A stretch of DNA of 64,000 nt from Collimonas arenae (GTDB lineage: Bacteria > Pseudomonadota > Gammaproteobacteria > Burkholderiales > Burkholderiaceae_D), in the NCBI RefSeq assembly GCF_000786695.1, contig NZ_CP009962.1:5332001-5396000 (forward strand), in the 5' to 3' direction. Under the pieces are notes generated by a model. That model was not told the origin of the DNA. It ran no database searches and saw only the letters and a program-made list of their open reading frames with translations. Below, one piece after another: positions 9,810 to 19,589 of the stretch. The number at the start of each line of letters is the position of its first letter. Position 1 is the stretch's first letter. Position numbers and translations under genes: made by a program.

Positions 9810-10355
9810 GCTGTATCTTTTTTGATATGGGAGATGGCGATGCAGGAAAATTCCCATGCGGTAAATCCAGGCAATTGCCGTTGTGTCATGTGCCCGGCGA
9901 AGCAATGCCTGTCCCCGAAAGAATCTGCGCGATGGCGAAGCTACCAGCCAATACTTAGGAAAAACTTAGCCGGATATCTCCAATCTCCGCCAAGCAAACC
10001 CCGCGATCCCTGCCAGCGTGAACTGTTGGACCACATCTTCCTTCAACAGCAGCAATCGCGCCACGCGGCTCGTGAGCCAGTAGCTGCAGCTTATCGGAAT
10101 TTTTAGGGGCCGTACGATCGAGTTACTGTCCTTGCATCACAAGGCGAGCGAATCCGTTAAATAGGATCAATTCTGCAAGAAAAAGGGGCACTTGCGCTGC
10201 TGCTTGACGGCAGTTGTGGATTCTGGGAGGAGTGTAAAACACTGGGATTGTCGCAATAGCTATCGTCTGGTACACGCGACACATGCAATAGAGCGGAAGG
10301 TTGTTTCCGGCCAAACACCCTGTGAGGGAAGGCTAGTTCGCCGAACTGGTCAATT
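9810..10355. other. Intergenic region without a convincing gene
   Basis: About 546 bp between the RND adaptor start and the palindrome behind lipA. Short frames exist on both strands, but none has a recognisable domain, a good ribosome binding site or coding-like composition. The promoter of the efflux operon must lie in the left part, next to 9810. I see no RNA gene. Confidence 0.5.
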
Positions 10356-10398
10356 CGACATGGATTTTCATCCTTTGGAAGGATGAAAATCCATGTCG
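10356..10398. repeat. 43-bp palindrome with a 20-bp perfect stem
   Basis: The 20 bases at 10356-10375 (starting cgacatggatttt) are exactly complementary to 10379-10398, with only tgg as loop. It sits 24 bp beyond the lipA stop codon. As RNA it would be a very stable hairpin and could end or protect the lipA transcript, but no T-run follows the stem on either strand. The perfection of the stem also fits an extragenic repeat element. Confidence 0.7.
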
Positions 10399-10422
10399 GC
10401 TTACTGCATAAAAAAGAGTTTT

Positions 10423-11430
10423 CTACTGATTATCTACAACCATGCCAGCATCATGTGCCTGCTGGTCCGCATGATAGGAGCTGCGCACCATCGCGCCCAC
10501 CGCAGCGTGGGCAAAGCCCATCTTGTAGGCTTCTTCTTCGTACATTTTGAAAACATCAGGATGGACATAGCGCCGTACCGGCAGGTGATTCCCGCTTGGC
10601 ATCAGGTATTGGCCGATGGTCAGCATGTCAACGTCGTGGGCGCGCATGTCGCGCATCACTTGCAGCACTTCTTCGTCGGTTTCGCCGAGGCCGACCATGA
10701 TGCCGGATTTGGTTGGGACGTTCGGATGCAGGGCCTTGAAGCGCTTCAGCAGGTTCAGCGAATATTCGTAGTCCGAACCGGGACGCGCTTCCTTGTACAG
10801 GCGTGGGGCGGTTTCCAGATTGTGATTCATCACGTCCGGCGGCGCCATATTGAGAATTTCCAGCGCACGGTCCATGCGGCCGCGGAAGTCGGGCACCAGG
10901 ACTTCGATACGGGTATTCGGCGACAGCGCCCGCACGTGACGAATACAGTCGGCGAAGTGGCCGGCGCCACCGTCGCGCAGGTCATCACGGTCAACGCTGG
11001 TGATGACGACGTAGTTCAGTCTCAGCGCTGCAATGGTCTTGGCAAGGTTTTCCGGCTCGTTGACGTCGAGCGGATCCGGACGGCCATGGCCGACATCGCA
11101 GAACGGGCAGCGGCGGGTGCACTTGTCACCCATGATCATGAAGGTGGCCGTGCCTTTGCCGAAGCATTCGCCGATGTTCGGGCAGCTGGCTTCTTCGCAC
11201 ACCGTCACCAGGTTGTTGGCGCGCAGGATGTCCTTGATTTCATAGAAACGCGAGGAAGGCGACGCCGCCTTGACTCTGATCCAGTCCGGCTTTTTCAGGC
11301 GCTCGATCGGGATGATCTTGATCGGGATGCGTGCAGTCTTGCTGGCGCCCTTCTGCTTTTCGGATGGATTGTAGCTAGCAGTTGCAACTACGGGTTCAGT
11401 GGGCTGCGACGGCGTGGTTTCGGTAGTCAT
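10423..11430 (-). CDS. lipA: Lipoyl synthase
   Basis: A 335-residue radical-SAM enzyme that inserts two sulfurs into protein-bound octanoate to make lipoate. Auxiliary 4Fe-4S cluster cysteines are Cys78, Cys83 and Cys89 ([13 protein letters not shown]); the radical-SAM CxxxCxxC cysteines are Cys104, Cys108 and Cys111 (CTRRCPFC). The C-terminal RSSYHA motif, whose serine ligates the auxiliary cluster, is present. The N-terminal 40 residues are a Pro/Lys/Thr-rich extension. It follows lipB on the same strand after 38 bp, so both steps of de novo lipoylation are encoded together. Confidence 0.97.
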   Translation of the reverse strand: MTTETTPSQPTEPVVATASYNPSEKQKGASKTARIPIKIIPIERLKKPDWIRVKAASPSSRFYEIKDILRANNLVTVCEEASCPNIGECFGKGTATFMIMGDKCTRRCPFCDVGHGRPDPLDVNEPENLAKTIAALRLNYVVITSVDRDDLRDGGAGHFADCIRHVRALSPNTRIEVLVPDFRGRMDRALEILNMAPPDVMNHNLETAPRLYKEARPGSDYEYSLNLLKRFKALHPNVPTKSGIMVGLGETDEEVLQVMRDMRAHDVDMLTIGQYLMPSGNHLPVRRYVHPDVFKMYEEEAYKMGFAHAAVGAMVRSSYHADQQAHDAGMVVDNQ

Positions 11431-11468
11431 GGTCTAGGCAAGTCCTTGCTGGAGTCTCGGGAGGAGAC

Positions 11469-12143
11469 TCAGTTAAAACGTTCTATCAGTTTGTGAGCAA
11501 GCGCTAACTGCATCTCAGAGAGAGCTATATCAACGCCTAGTGTTTTCATGTCAACGGTTTGCAGGCCTTCGTAGCCGCATGGGTTGATCCAGGAAAAAGG
11601 CGTCAGGTCCATCGCGACATTGAGCGACACACCGTGGTAGGTGCAGCCGCTGGCTTTTACTTTCAAGCCGAGAGCGGCGATTTTCGCACCCTGCCAGGCA
11701 CCGTCGGCAATATATATTCCAGGCGCGCCGGGCTTGCGTTCACCGGCCAGATTATACGCTGCCAGCGTGTCTATCACCGCCTGCTCAATACTTTGCACGA
11801 ATTCGCGCACGAACAGGCGCGCGGCGGGACGCCGGCGACGCAGGTCCAGCAACAGGTAAATCACCACCTGTCCGGGGCCGTGATAAGTCACTTCGCCGCC
11901 ACGGTCGGTCTGGATAACAGGAATCTCGTGCGGCGCCAGGACATGGCCAGGATCTGCGCCCAAGCCTAATGTATACACCGGCGGATGCTCGACTATCCAC
12001 AACTGGTCGGGCGTATCGAGGCTGCGCGCTGCAGTAAACGCACGCATGGCGTCAAAACTGACCGGGTAAGATTCGACGCCGCGCTGGATGATCTGAAGGC
12101 TGGGCGGATGAACGGGGGAAAGAAGTTGCTGCACGCTGGACAT
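11469..12143 (-). CDS. lipB: Octanoyl-[ACP]:protein N-octanoyltransferase
   Basis: Moves octanoate from acyl carrier protein to lipoyl domains of dehydrogenase E2 and glycine-cleavage H proteins. The start at 12143 gives 224 residues; an in-frame start 17 codons further upstream is possible because neither has a strong ribosome binding site. The substrate motif [12 protein letters not shown] lies at residues 81-92. The catalytic Lys154 (GAKIAALG) and Cys189 (NPCGYEG) match Lys135 and Cys169 of the E. coli enzyme. It is directly upstream of lipA. Confidence 0.95.
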   Translation of the reverse strand: MSSVQQLLSPVHPPSLQIIQRGVESYPVSFDAMRAFTAARSLDTPDQLWIVEHPPVYTLGLGADPGHVLAPHEIPVIQTDRGGEVTYHGPGQVVIYLLLDLRRRRPAARLFVREFVQSIEQAVIDTLAAYNLAGERKPGAPGIYIADGAWQGAKIAALGLKVKASGCTYHGVSLNVAMDLTPFSWINPCGYEGLQTVDMKTLGVDIALSEMQLALAHKLIERFN

Positions 12144-12206
12144 AAGCGCAAGTGTAACGAAAAAAGGCGGACGGCGTGCGGATATGGCTGGCACGCCGCC
12201 CCACCG

Positions 12207-12836
12207 TCAGGTCCTCAGGGGAGCCAGTAAACTCTCGGGAGATTGCCAGTTCGGCAACTCACTGATACGTTGCAACCACGCAACGACGTGCGGCGGCAGG
12301 ATCACTTCGGCGGCATCGGCCCAGAACAGATAGCCGCACAAGGAGAAATCGGCGATGGTCGGCCGGTCATCGATGATGAAATGACGGCCGTCGGCCAGCT
12401 CTGCTTCCAGCTTGGCGATATCCAGGTCAAACCGGCTTTGCAGCCAGGTCAGCGCCCCGGCAGGATAGTCTTGCGGCGAAAAACTGCGCGCCTGGCGTAA
12501 CTGCGGCAAGCACATGCCGAGCCGGTTGGCTTCCCAGAACAGCCATTCGCGCACACGCGCCAGACGCAATGGCGATTCGGCGCCAAAACGGCCGGTATGC
12601 TCCGCCAGATACATGAGAATGGCGTCGGACTGGATATAGGGCTGACCGTTGTGCACCAACAACGGCACCTCGCCGAACTTGGCGAGGCTGCGAAACGGCT
12701 CCGGCCGCAAATGGCGCGGCTGGTCGATATCGATAGACTGGTAAGTGTGCGCAACACCGCTCACGGCCAGCATCAAACCGACTTTGTAAGCGTGTCCGGA
12801 AACGGCGTTGCCGTAAAACGCGATCTGGTCTTGCAT
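12207..12836 (-). CDS. Glutathione S-transferase family protein
   Basis: 209 residues with the two-domain GST layout: an N-terminal thioredoxin-like domain (residues ~4-80) carrying the cis-proline motif GEVPLLV and the QSDAILMYL glutathione-contact motif, and a helical C-terminal domain with the N-capping segment TIADFSLCGYLFW. The first-helix active residue is probably in YGNAVSGH. The substrate is unknown. It lies 13 bp downstream of the DUF2917 gene and is probably co-transcribed with it. Together with the LysR gene it interrupts the lipB-ybeD linkage common in relatives. Confidence 0.9.
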   Translation of the reverse strand: MQDQIAFYGNAVSGHAYKVGLMLAVSGVAHTYQSIDIDQPRHLRPEPFRSLAKFGEVPLLVHNGQPYIQSDAILMYLAEHTGRFGAESPLRLARVREWLFWEANRLGMCLPQLRQARSFSPQDYPAGALTWLQSRFDLDIAKLEAELADGRHFIIDDRPTIADFSLCGYLFWADAAEVILPPHVVAWLQRISELPNWQSPESLLAPLRT

Positions 12837-12849
12837 ATCCGGTATCTGA

Positions 12850-13164
12850 TCAGCAAGTCGCCGGAGTGCGGCCTGCCGTCAGCGGCTTGCTGAAACCGGC
12901 ACGTGCGCTGACCGCAGGCAGGCGAGTCGCTTGCTGCTGGACTTGCACCACGCTGTTGCCCTTGTACGCTTCGATCACGATATGGCTGTCGGCCGCGACA
13001 TTCAGGAATTGACCGGCAGACAACCAATAATCGTCGCCTTGACCCGATACTGTCACCCATACCCGGCCTTGGGTGATTTGCAGGGTTTGCGCCACTGGCG
13101 CAGTCACCGACATGGCTTGGCCGGCGCCGATAGTCAACGATTCGTTAGCTAATAATTTTCTCAT
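12850..13164 (-). CDS. DUF2917 domain-containing protein
   Basis: A 104-residue protein whose first ~75 residues form a small cupin-like beta-fold: an opening like LANESLTIGAGQAMSV, then GRVWVTVSGQGDDYWLSAGQFLNVAADSHIVIEA. This is the DUF2917 pattern. No biochemical role is known to me. It is divergent from a GcvA-type LysR gene across 167 bp and followed by a GST gene; LysR beside DUF2917 is a recurring pair in Burkholderiales, so LysR-controlled expression is likely. Confidence 0.85.
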   Translation of the reverse strand: MRKLLANESLTIGAGQAMSVTAPVAQTLQITQGRVWVTVSGQGDDYWLSAGQFLNVAADSHIVIEAYKGNSVVQVQQQATRLPAVSARAGFSKPLTAGRTPATC

Positions 13165-13331
13165 GATGTCACTCCTTGAAACTGCTGGTATATTGACCGC
13201 TACATCTTTAGAGCGCTTGATATAGCCGTTTGTTGTTTCTAGAGGGTTATTTTAATCAAGCCAAGAGTGTTAACAAAACGAGTAATTTTCCTCTCTCTTG
13301 CTAATTTTTCTCACATAAATCCAGGTCCGCC

Positions 13332-14288
13332 ATGGTCGATCTCAGAAAACTGCCGAATCTCTCTGCCTTGCGCGCTTTTGAAGCTGCTGCCCGTACCGGC
13401 AGTTGTTCACGCGCGGCAGAAGAAATCTACGTGACGCCGGGGGCGATCAGTCATCAGATCCGGACTCTGGAACAGGAATTGGGCGTGCAGTTGTTTACCC
13501 GTCACGGCAAGCGCATCACCATCACCGAACAGGGGCAGCGCTTCGCCGCCACCATCCGTAAATCACTGGATGAAATCGCACTTGCCACCGAAACCTTGAA
13601 ATTCGACGCCAAGCAGAAGCGACTGACGATTTCAGCCTTGCCATCGTTTGCATCGCGCTGGCTAGCGCCGCGCCTGTGGAAATTCATTGACCTGCATCCT
13701 GACACCGAGGTGGTGTTGCAATCGAGCAGCCACCTCAACGACTTGGCGCGCGAACCGATTGATGTGGGACTGCGCTTCGGCTTTGGCAACTATCCGGGCA
13801 TGGTGGTCGAGAAACTGATGGACGACTTTTATTATCCGGTGGCCAGCCCGACCTATCGAAACGGCAACCTGCCGAAATCGCCACAGGAGCTGGAGCAGTG
13901 CAGCCTGCTGAGAATGGATACGGAGGCATCGTGGCTGCCGTGGTTCGATGCCGCCAAGGTGAATCTGGTAGAGCCGACCGGCGGCTTGCTGATCGAGGAC
14001 GCCTCCATGCTGCTGCGTTCGGCCTCGGACGGGTTGGGGATTGCCTTGACCAGGCATGCGATTGCGCTGCAGGAAATCGCCTCGGGACAGCTGATACGCC
14101 TGTTCGATGTCGTGGCGCGCTGCCCGACTTCCTATTATTTCGCCTGCACGCCGGAAGCCATGAACAAACCGCAAGTCCAGGCGTTTTATCGCTGGCTGCT
14201 GGAGGAAGTGAAGATTTTCAAGGCGCAGAGCGACTGGCCGGGGCCGCCGCCGCTGTCCCTTGACGAGAGCGCTACAACACCATCTTGA
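13332..14288 (+). CDS. LysR-family transcriptional regulator, GcvA-like
   Basis: 318 residues. The DNA-binding domain reads LPNLSALRAFEAAARTGSCSR and AISHQIRTLEQELGVQLFTR, characteristic of the GcvA/TrpI branch of LysR proteins. The effector domain follows (residues ~95-300) with the typical VGLRFGFGNYPGM and GLGIALTRHAIA segments. It is divergent from DUF2917-GST, which it probably regulates. Its 3' end overlaps the convergent ybeD gene by 17 bp. Confidence 0.92.
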   Translation: MVDLRKLPNLSALRAFEAAARTGSCSRAAEEIYVTPGAISHQIRTLEQELGVQLFTRHGKRITITEQGQRFAATIRKSLDEIALATETLKFDAKQKRLTISALPSFASRWLAPRLWKFIDLHPDTEVVLQSSSHLNDLAREPIDVGLRFGFGNYPGMVVEKLMDDFYYPVASPTYRNGNLPKSPQELEQCSLLRMDTEASWLPWFDAAKVNLVEPTGGLLIEDASMLLRSASDGLGIALTRHAIALQEIASGQLIRLFDVVARCPTSYYFACTPEAMNKPQVQAFYRWLLEEVKIFKAQSDWPGPPPLSLDESATTPS

Positions 14289-14586
14289 CCATCGGATGCG
14301 AAGACAAGGCCCGGTACAGGTTGTCCAGCTGCTCACGGTGGGTGGCGTACACATTGGCCGTCAGGCCGGTGTAGTTGCCTTTGGCCGATGGCCGTACTTC
14401 CAGCTTGCCGATATGAAAAGTCGGATCATGCTGGGTCACCACGCCGACGATGGTTTCGGCAAAAGCATCATGCGTCGGCCCCATGATCTTGATCGGAAAA
14501 ACACTGGGATATTCGATCAGGCTGTCAGCCGGATCGATAGGCGCGTTCAGATCGAGGGGTTTGCTTGGATCGATGGGCTTGGTCAT
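14272..14586 (-). CDS. ybeD: YbeD/DUF493 family protein
   Basis: A 104-residue protein. After a Pro/Asp/Leu-rich lead of about 28 residues comes the ACT-like DUF493 fold: FPIKIMGPTHDAFAETIVGVV, then RPSAKGNYTGLTANVYATHREQLDNLYRALSSHPMVKMVL. The family is regularly encoded between dat and lipB; I know of no proven function, although a regulatory ACT-like role is often assumed. Here dat lies upstream on the same strand, but lipB is displaced by the GST/DUF2917/LysR insertion. Its 3' end overlaps the LysR gene. Confidence 0.92.
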   Translation of the reverse strand: MTKPIDPSKPLDLNAPIDPADSLIEYPSVFPIKIMGPTHDAFAETIVGVVTQHDPTFHIGKLEVRPSAKGNYTGLTANVYATHREQLDNLYRALSSHPMVKMVL

Positions 14587-14676
14587 GGTAGCTGCTCTTC
14601 AATGGTGATCAGGTAGTTTACTCTCCAAGCTTATCAAAGGTAAGACAATCCGCAAGAATCCGTTGCGCAAATGGAA

Positions 14677-14710
14677 ACAGGATGGAAAGACGCTGGGTTT
14701 TCCATCCTGT
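14677..14710 (-). terminator. Hairpin downstream of dat
   Basis: acaggatggaaa (14677-14688) pairs perfectly with tttccatcctgt (14699-14710) around a 10-nt loop, 44 bp beyond the dat stop codon. Read on the minus strand a short T-rich stretch (ttccattt) follows the stem, so it may terminate or attenuate dat transcription before ybeD. Confidence 0.55.
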
Positions 14711-14753
14711 AATCACTTAACTGTCAGCTGCCAGCTGCAACAACGACTTCTGT

Positions 14754-15614
14754 TCAAGCCGCCTTCGCTGCTTGATAAGCCTCGTATAACTGCTTGTATA
14801 TGGGGCCGGGTGCGCCATTTCCAATAGTCTTGCCGTCAATCGACACTACCGGCAGCACTTCCTTGGTGGCCGACGACAGCAGCACTTCATCGGCGGCAAA
14901 CACTTCTTCGCGCGCAATGCGGCGCGCCTCGAACGGAATGCCGCCGCCGGCGCACAATTCCTCGATCAGCTGATAGCGGATGCCTTCCAGGATCAGGTTG
15001 TTCTTGGGCGGCGCCATCAGCTTGCCGTGCTTGACGATCCAGACATTGGAAGACGAAGCCTCGGTCAGCCAGCCGTCGCGAAACTGGATCGCCTCGACCA
15101 CGCCGTGCTCGGCCGCATTCTGCGCCGCCAGCACGTTACCCAGCAACGAGATCGACTTGATCTCGCAGTGCAGCCAGCGCTGGTCTTCCATCGCCACGCA
15201 AGGCACGCCGCTGGCGCGCAAAGCCGCGCTCGGCAATACCAGCGGGTTGGTCATGATGAACACGGTCGGCGTCAACGGTTCCTTCGGAAACGCGTGCCCA
15301 CGCTTGGCGACGCCGCGGGTAACGTGGATATAGACCATCTGGTCAGCCGCCGGATGGGCGTCGATCACACCCTGGATCAGCGCCAGCCACTGCTGCTTGT
15401 CATGCGGATTCGGAATACTGATCTTCGCCAGGCTGCGGAACAGGCGCGCCAGATGATGCTCCGAACGAAACAGTTTGCGGCCATAGATAGGGACCACTTC
15501 GTATACGCCGTCGCCAAAAATGAAGCCACGATCGAGCACAGGGATGTGCGCTTCCGAGAGCGGAGTCATGCTGCCATTGAGATAGACCAGCGGGTCTTGC
15601 ATAGAATCTTGCAC
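14754..15614 (-). CDS. dat: D-amino acid aminotransferase (class IV PLP aminotransferase)
   Basis: 286 residues, fold-type IV PLP enzyme that interconverts D-amino acids and 2-oxo acids, for example D-alanine and D-glutamate. The PLP lysine is Lys153 in HCEIKSISLLGN. Phosphate-binding and active-site segments LDRGFIFGDGVYEV (28-40) and TEASSSNVWIV are present. A second start codon four residues in is possible. In relatives this gene often sits beside a D-Ala-D-Ala carboxypeptidase gene; here that gene (31702) lies 16 kb away. Other D-alanine genes (alr, dadA) lie 41 kb downstream. Confidence 0.92.
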   Translation of the reverse strand: MQDSMQDPLVYLNGSMTPLSEAHIPVLDRGFIFGDGVYEVVPIYGRKLFRSEHHLARLFRSLAKISIPNPHDKQQWLALIQGVIDAHPAADQMVYIHVTRGVAKRGHAFPKEPLTPTVFIMTNPLVLPSAALRASGVPCVAMEDQRWLHCEIKSISLLGNVLAAQNAAEHGVVEAIQFRDGWLTEASSSNVWIVKHGKLMAPPKNNLILEGIRYQLIEELCAGGGIPFEARRIAREEVFAADEVLLSSATKEVLPVVSIDGKTIGNGAPGPIYKQLYEAYQAAKAA

Positions 15615-15781
15615 AATCGGCTTCCTGAAAGAGTAGAGAACTCAATTCTGGCACAGCGCCGCCATGCGGGGTATGCAAAAAAAGTATGTTGCCGCTGGCT
15701 GGCTGACTGCCGCTGCGACAATCTGTCACATGTGCAAGCCCGCGCGCCAACCGTAGAATTCCTCGTTTTTGGAGTTCACCG

Positions 15782-18028
15782 GTGAGCCGTATTTTCCATT
15801 CCGCCTGTACCTCCCTGCCCCGGCAATGCGCTCCGCACAGCATGGCCCTGGCCGTATTTGCCGCCTGCAACCTGATCGGCATGATGACCGGCACAAGTCA
15901 TGCCGCCACCCCGCAAACCCAGCCAGAAACCACGCTCGACGTAGTCCATGTGAGCGCCACGCGTGAGGCGCCGAATGCCCAGCTGCCACTGGACGAAACT
16001 GGCTCTACCGGCAGCCGGCTCGGCCTGACCCTGCGTGAAACGCCGGCCAGCGTGAGCATCGTCGACCGCGCGGCCATCGAAGCGCGCGGCGCTTCCGACA
16101 CCCAGCAGATTCTCAAAGGCGTGCCCGGCATTACCGCCTCCTCGCCGCCCGGCAGCGCCGGCTTTGTTTCCTATCGCGGTTTCAGCGGCAGCCAGATCAC
16201 ACAACTGTTCAACGGCATCACGGTACAGTACGACACCATCGCCGCCCGTCCCGTCGACAGCTGGATCTACGACCGTGTGGAAGCGGTCGGCGGCGCTTCC
16301 AGCTTTTTGTATGGCGCGGGCGCGGTCGGCGGTTCGATCAATTACATCACCAAGCTGGCCAATCGCGACGGTAACGCAACGCAGCTGTTCGGCAGCTATG
16401 GCTCGCACAATACGTCGGTATTGGCATTCGGCCTGAACCGCAAAATCAGCGATGACCGTCAAGGCATCGCCAACTATTTTCGGATTGACGCCAGTCGCTC
16501 GGCCGGCGATGGCTATGTCGATGGCGTATCACGGCGCGCGAATAATATTGCACTGTCGCTGCTCAGCGATTTCACGCCGAACCTTTCGCACACCCTGGCT
16601 TATGAGTATCAAAAGGAAACCGTGAAACGACCTTACTGGGGTACGCCGCTGCTCAATCCGATATTGGGCGACGGCCGCATCGACAGCGGTATCCGCTTCA
16701 AAAACTACAACGCCAGCGATGCGCTGTATCAGCAAAATGTGCAGTGGCTGCGCTCGATACTGGACTACCGCCTGTCCTCGCAGACTTCCGTCAAAAACAC
16801 CTTCTACCGCTACACGGCGCTGCGCGATTTCCGCAACGTGGAGGAATACCGCTACAACGCCGACAACAGCCAGATCATCCGTTCCGGAGCGCTGCTGCAA
16901 CGGCACGATCAGGAACTGATCGGCGACCGGCTGGAAGTGCAACATCGGGGCAAGCTCGGCAAGCTCGCTTCCGACTGGGCCGGTGGCATCGATTACAGCG
17001 TCAACAAAACCACGCGCTTCCCGCGTTCCTTGCCGGGACCGGTCAGCACGGTGGATCCTTATGACTTCAGCACCGGATCTTTCTTTGCGATACCTGGCAT
17101 GCAGCCTGGCTTCTCACCGGACCGGACCAACCACGTCAGCACCTTCTCGGCCTTCCTCGAAAACCGCACACGCTTGCTGCCGAACCTGTCGCTGGTGAGC
17201 GGCTTGCGGCATGATGAAATCACGCTGGAAGTGGATAACAAGCGTGTGGCCAGCGCCAGCAATCCCGCCTATTTCAAGCGCAACTACGCTCCCACAACCG
17301 GCCGCGCCGGACTGGTGCTGGATATCACGCCGCATGCCAACGTCTACATCCAGTACAGCACCGCCGCCGATCCGCCGGCCGGGATACTCAGCACCGCCAG
17401 CCTGGGGCAGGTGCGCGATTTCAATCTCAGTACCGGACGCCAGGTCGAAATCGGCAGCAAGGCCGATTTCTGGAATGGCTGCGGCAACGCCACTCTGGCG
17501 GCGTATAGCATCAAGCGCAAGAACCTGGCGGTAGCCGATCCCAACAATCCAACCATGACCTTGCCGGTCGGCGCACAATCGTCCAAGGGCGTCGAACTGG
17601 CATTCGGCTTGCGTCCGCTGGACGACTTGCGTATACAAGGCAACCTGGCGCTGGTTAGCGCGCAGTTCGACGATTTCACCGAGAACGTCGGCGGCGTCAG
17701 CGTCTCACGGGCCGGCAAGCGCCCAACCAATACGCCTTCGCGTGTCGCCAACCTGTGGCTGGATTACCGCTTTCTGCGAGACTGGAATATCGGCGCCGAT
17801 GCGCGCTATGTCTCCTCGGTCTACGGCAATACGGCCAACACGGTCAGCGCACCTGCCTATACGATTTATGGCGCCAGCCTCAGTTATCGCTTGCAGAAAA
17901 GCAGCAGCGTCGCACTTAGGGTAAAAAACCTGACGGACAAGATATACGCCGACAACATCACCAGCACGCCCATGTTTTACCTGGGTGCGCCGCGCAGCGT
18001 TGAGCTTGCCCTGAGCGTCGACCTGTGA
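15782..18028 (+). CDS. TonB-dependent siderophore receptor
   Basis: A 748-residue outer-membrane receptor with GTG start. A signal peptide (~43 residues, ending SHAAT) is followed by a TonB box (DVVHVSA, ~55-61), the plug domain (ETPASVSIVDRAAIEARGA to VEAVGGASSFLYGAGAVGGSINYITK) and a 22-strand barrel. This is the ferrisiderophore subclass. The last residues are LSVDL rather than the aromatic end usual for barrel insertion. A PepSY membrane protein follows after 19 bp, a frequent partner in ferric-siderophore uptake and reduction. I saw no clear Fur box in the 167 bp upstream. Confidence 0.93.
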   Translation: MSRIFHSACTSLPRQCAPHSMALAVFAACNLIGMMTGTSHAATPQTQPETTLDVVHVSATREAPNAQLPLDETGSTGSRLGLTLRETPASVSIVDRAAIEARGASDTQQILKGVPGITASSPPGSAGFVSYRGFSGSQITQLFNGITVQYDTIAARPVDSWIYDRVEAVGGASSFLYGAGAVGGSINYITKLANRDGNATQLFGSYGSHNTSVLAFGLNRKISDDRQGIANYFRIDASRSAGDGYVDGVSRRANNIALSLLSDFTPNLSHTLAYEYQKETVKRPYWGTPLLNPILGDGRIDSGIRFKNYNASDALYQQNVQWLRSILDYRLSSQTSVKNTFYRYTALRDFRNVEEYRYNADNSQIIRSGALLQRHDQELIGDRLEVQHRGKLGKLASDWAGGIDYSVNKTTRFPRSLPGPVSTVDPYDFSTGSFFAIPGMQPGFSPDRTNHVSTFSAFLENRTRLLPNLSLVSGLRHDEITLEVDNKRVASASNPAYFKRNYAPTTGRAGLVLDITPHANVYIQYSTAADPPAGILSTASLGQVRDFNLSTGRQVEIGSKADFWNGCGNATLAAYSIKRKNLAVADPNNPTMTLPVGAQSSKGVELAFGLRPLDDLRIQGNLALVSAQFDDFTENVGGVSVSRAGKRPTNTPSRVANLWLDYRFLRDWNIGADARYVSSVYGNTANTVSAPAYTIYGASLSYRLQKSSSVALRVKNLTDKIYADNITSTPMFYLGAPRSVELALSVDL

Positions 18029-18047
18029 CCAGCGCTTTGCACGAAAA

Positions 18048-19523
18048 ATGAAACGCTACCTGTATCTGCTGCACCGCTGGCTGGGCGTGAGCTTGTGCCT
18101 GTTCATGGCGCTCTGGTTTTTCAGCGGTGTAGTGATGATGTATGTGGGCTATCCCAAGCTGACGGCGGCCGAGCGGCTGACACACTTGCCTGAACTGGAT
18201 GCCGGCGCGGCTGCACCGGCCATCATTTCCCTGGCGCGTGCGTCCCAGGCTTTGCCGCCGGATGCAAAGCCATCGGCGATCACGCTCACCAGCGTAGCCG
18301 GCAAGCCGCAGTACCAGTTCCGCATCGGGCATGGCATTGCCGCCGTGGATGCCGTCAGCGGCGTCCGGTTGACCAAGGTTGATGCAGAAGACGCGTTGCG
18401 CGCCGCGCGCGCTTTTATGCCGCGGGCGGAGGCGACTTACCAGGATGCAGTGACGGAAGACAGCTGGAGCCATTCGCGGTCTTTGGATCCGCACCGGCCC
18501 TTGCATCGCGTGCACATGACCGATGGCGCCCGTACTTTGCTCTACGTGTCGTCGGCCACCGGCGATGTGGTGCGCACTGCGACCCGCAACGAACGGCTTT
18601 GGAATTATGCCGGCGCCTGGCTGCATTGGCTGTACATGTTCCGTGGCGGGCCGGTGGACTGGGCCTGGACCGGCATCGTGGTCTACCTGTCGCTGGCCGG
18701 CGTAGTGCTGGCGCTTACCGGCACTGTGGTTGGCTTGCTGCGCTGGCGCTTTCGCGGCAAGTTCAAATCGGGCGGCAAGACACCGTATCGCGCATCGATG
18801 ATGCGCTGGCATCATCTCAGCGGATTGCTATTTGCGGCGGTAACGGTCACCTGGATCTTCAGCGGTCTGATGTCGATGAATCCATGGAAAATCTTCCATA
18901 CCGGCGGTGCGCCGATAAACCGGCTAGCGTATGCAGGCGGCGAACTGCAGCCGACGCAATTCAGGATCGAGGCCCGGGATGCGCTGGCAGGTTTGCGGGG
19001 AGACTTGCGGACACGCGAAATCAGCTGGCATCTGCTGGACGGCCTGCCTTACCTGGTTGCAAAGGATAGTATTGGGCGCACACGGATTGTGTCGGCAGCA
19101 GACCGGCCCGCGCTTTCCTCTTTCCCGACGCAGCAGCTGGTTGCCGCCGCCAGTCATTTGTTTCCGGCCGCGATTGGTGAAACAGAATTGCTCCGGCGTT
19201 ATGACGCGTACTACTACAGCCGCGATGCCCACACCATGATGGGCGACGCCACGCAACGCCTGCCGATGCTGCGCGTCAAATTCGCCGACCCGCAACAAAC
19301 CTGGGTCCACATCGATCCCTACAGCGGCGTCATTCTCGGCCAGCTTGACGCACGCCAGCGTCTGCAACGCTGGCTATTCTCTTTCCTGCATAGCTGGGAT
19401 CTGCCGCCGATGCTGGCCAGCCGGCCCTTGTGGGACATTGCGCTGATCTTTTTCAGCGTGGGCGGTTTTGTGTTGAGCGCAAGCGGAATCGTGATCGCCT
19501 GGCGGCGTTGCCGCAGCAGATGA
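18048..19523 (+). CDS. PepSY-associated membrane protein, likely iron-uptake partner
   Basis: 491 residues. The N-terminal helix starts LLHRWLGVSLCLFMALWFFSGVVMM; a periplasmic PepSY-like region follows, then helices at about 205-230 and 255-280 (MRWHHLSGLLFAAVTVTWIFSGLMSM), another PepSY region, and a terminal helix (ALIFFSVGGFVLSASGIVIAW). Conserved histidines in the helices (LHRWLG, WLHWLYMF, RWHHLSG, FLHSWD) suggest heme binding, as in PepSY proteins thought to reduce siderophore-bound ferric iron. It is 19 bp behind the TonB receptor and surely in the same operon. The reductase role is inferred. Confidence 0.88.
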   Translation: MKRYLYLLHRWLGVSLCLFMALWFFSGVVMMYVGYPKLTAAERLTHLPELDAGAAAPAIISLARASQALPPDAKPSAITLTSVAGKPQYQFRIGHGIAAVDAVSGVRLTKVDAEDALRAARAFMPRAEATYQDAVTEDSWSHSRSLDPHRPLHRVHMTDGARTLLYVSSATGDVVRTATRNERLWNYAGAWLHWLYMFRGGPVDWAWTGIVVYLSLAGVVLALTGTVVGLLRWRFRGKFKSGGKTPYRASMMRWHHLSGLLFAAVTVTWIFSGLMSMNPWKIFHTGGAPINRLAYAGGELQPTQFRIEARDALAGLRGDLRTREISWHLLDGLPYLVAKDSIGRTRIVSAADRPALSSFPTQQLVAAASHLFPAAIGETELLRRYDAYYYSRDAHTMMGDATQRLPMLRVKFADPQQTWVHIDPYSGVILGQLDARQRLQRWLFSFLHSWDLPPMLASRPLWDIALIFFSVGGFVLSASGIVIAWRRCRSR

Positions 19524-19589
19524 TTTTGTGCGGTAGCATGTGCGTAATTCAACTCCCGGGGAACGTAGCAGTTCCTCCGCCCGCTCGCC

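Noticed and set aside
10393..11496. 367-codon open frame opposite lipA
   Set aside because: It is antisense to lipA, which has complete motifs, and shows no domain.
15615..15781. Possible Fur box upstream of the TonB receptor
   Set aside because: No 19-bp AT-rich inverted repeat of the Fur type is visible; only a loose tagaat hexamer.
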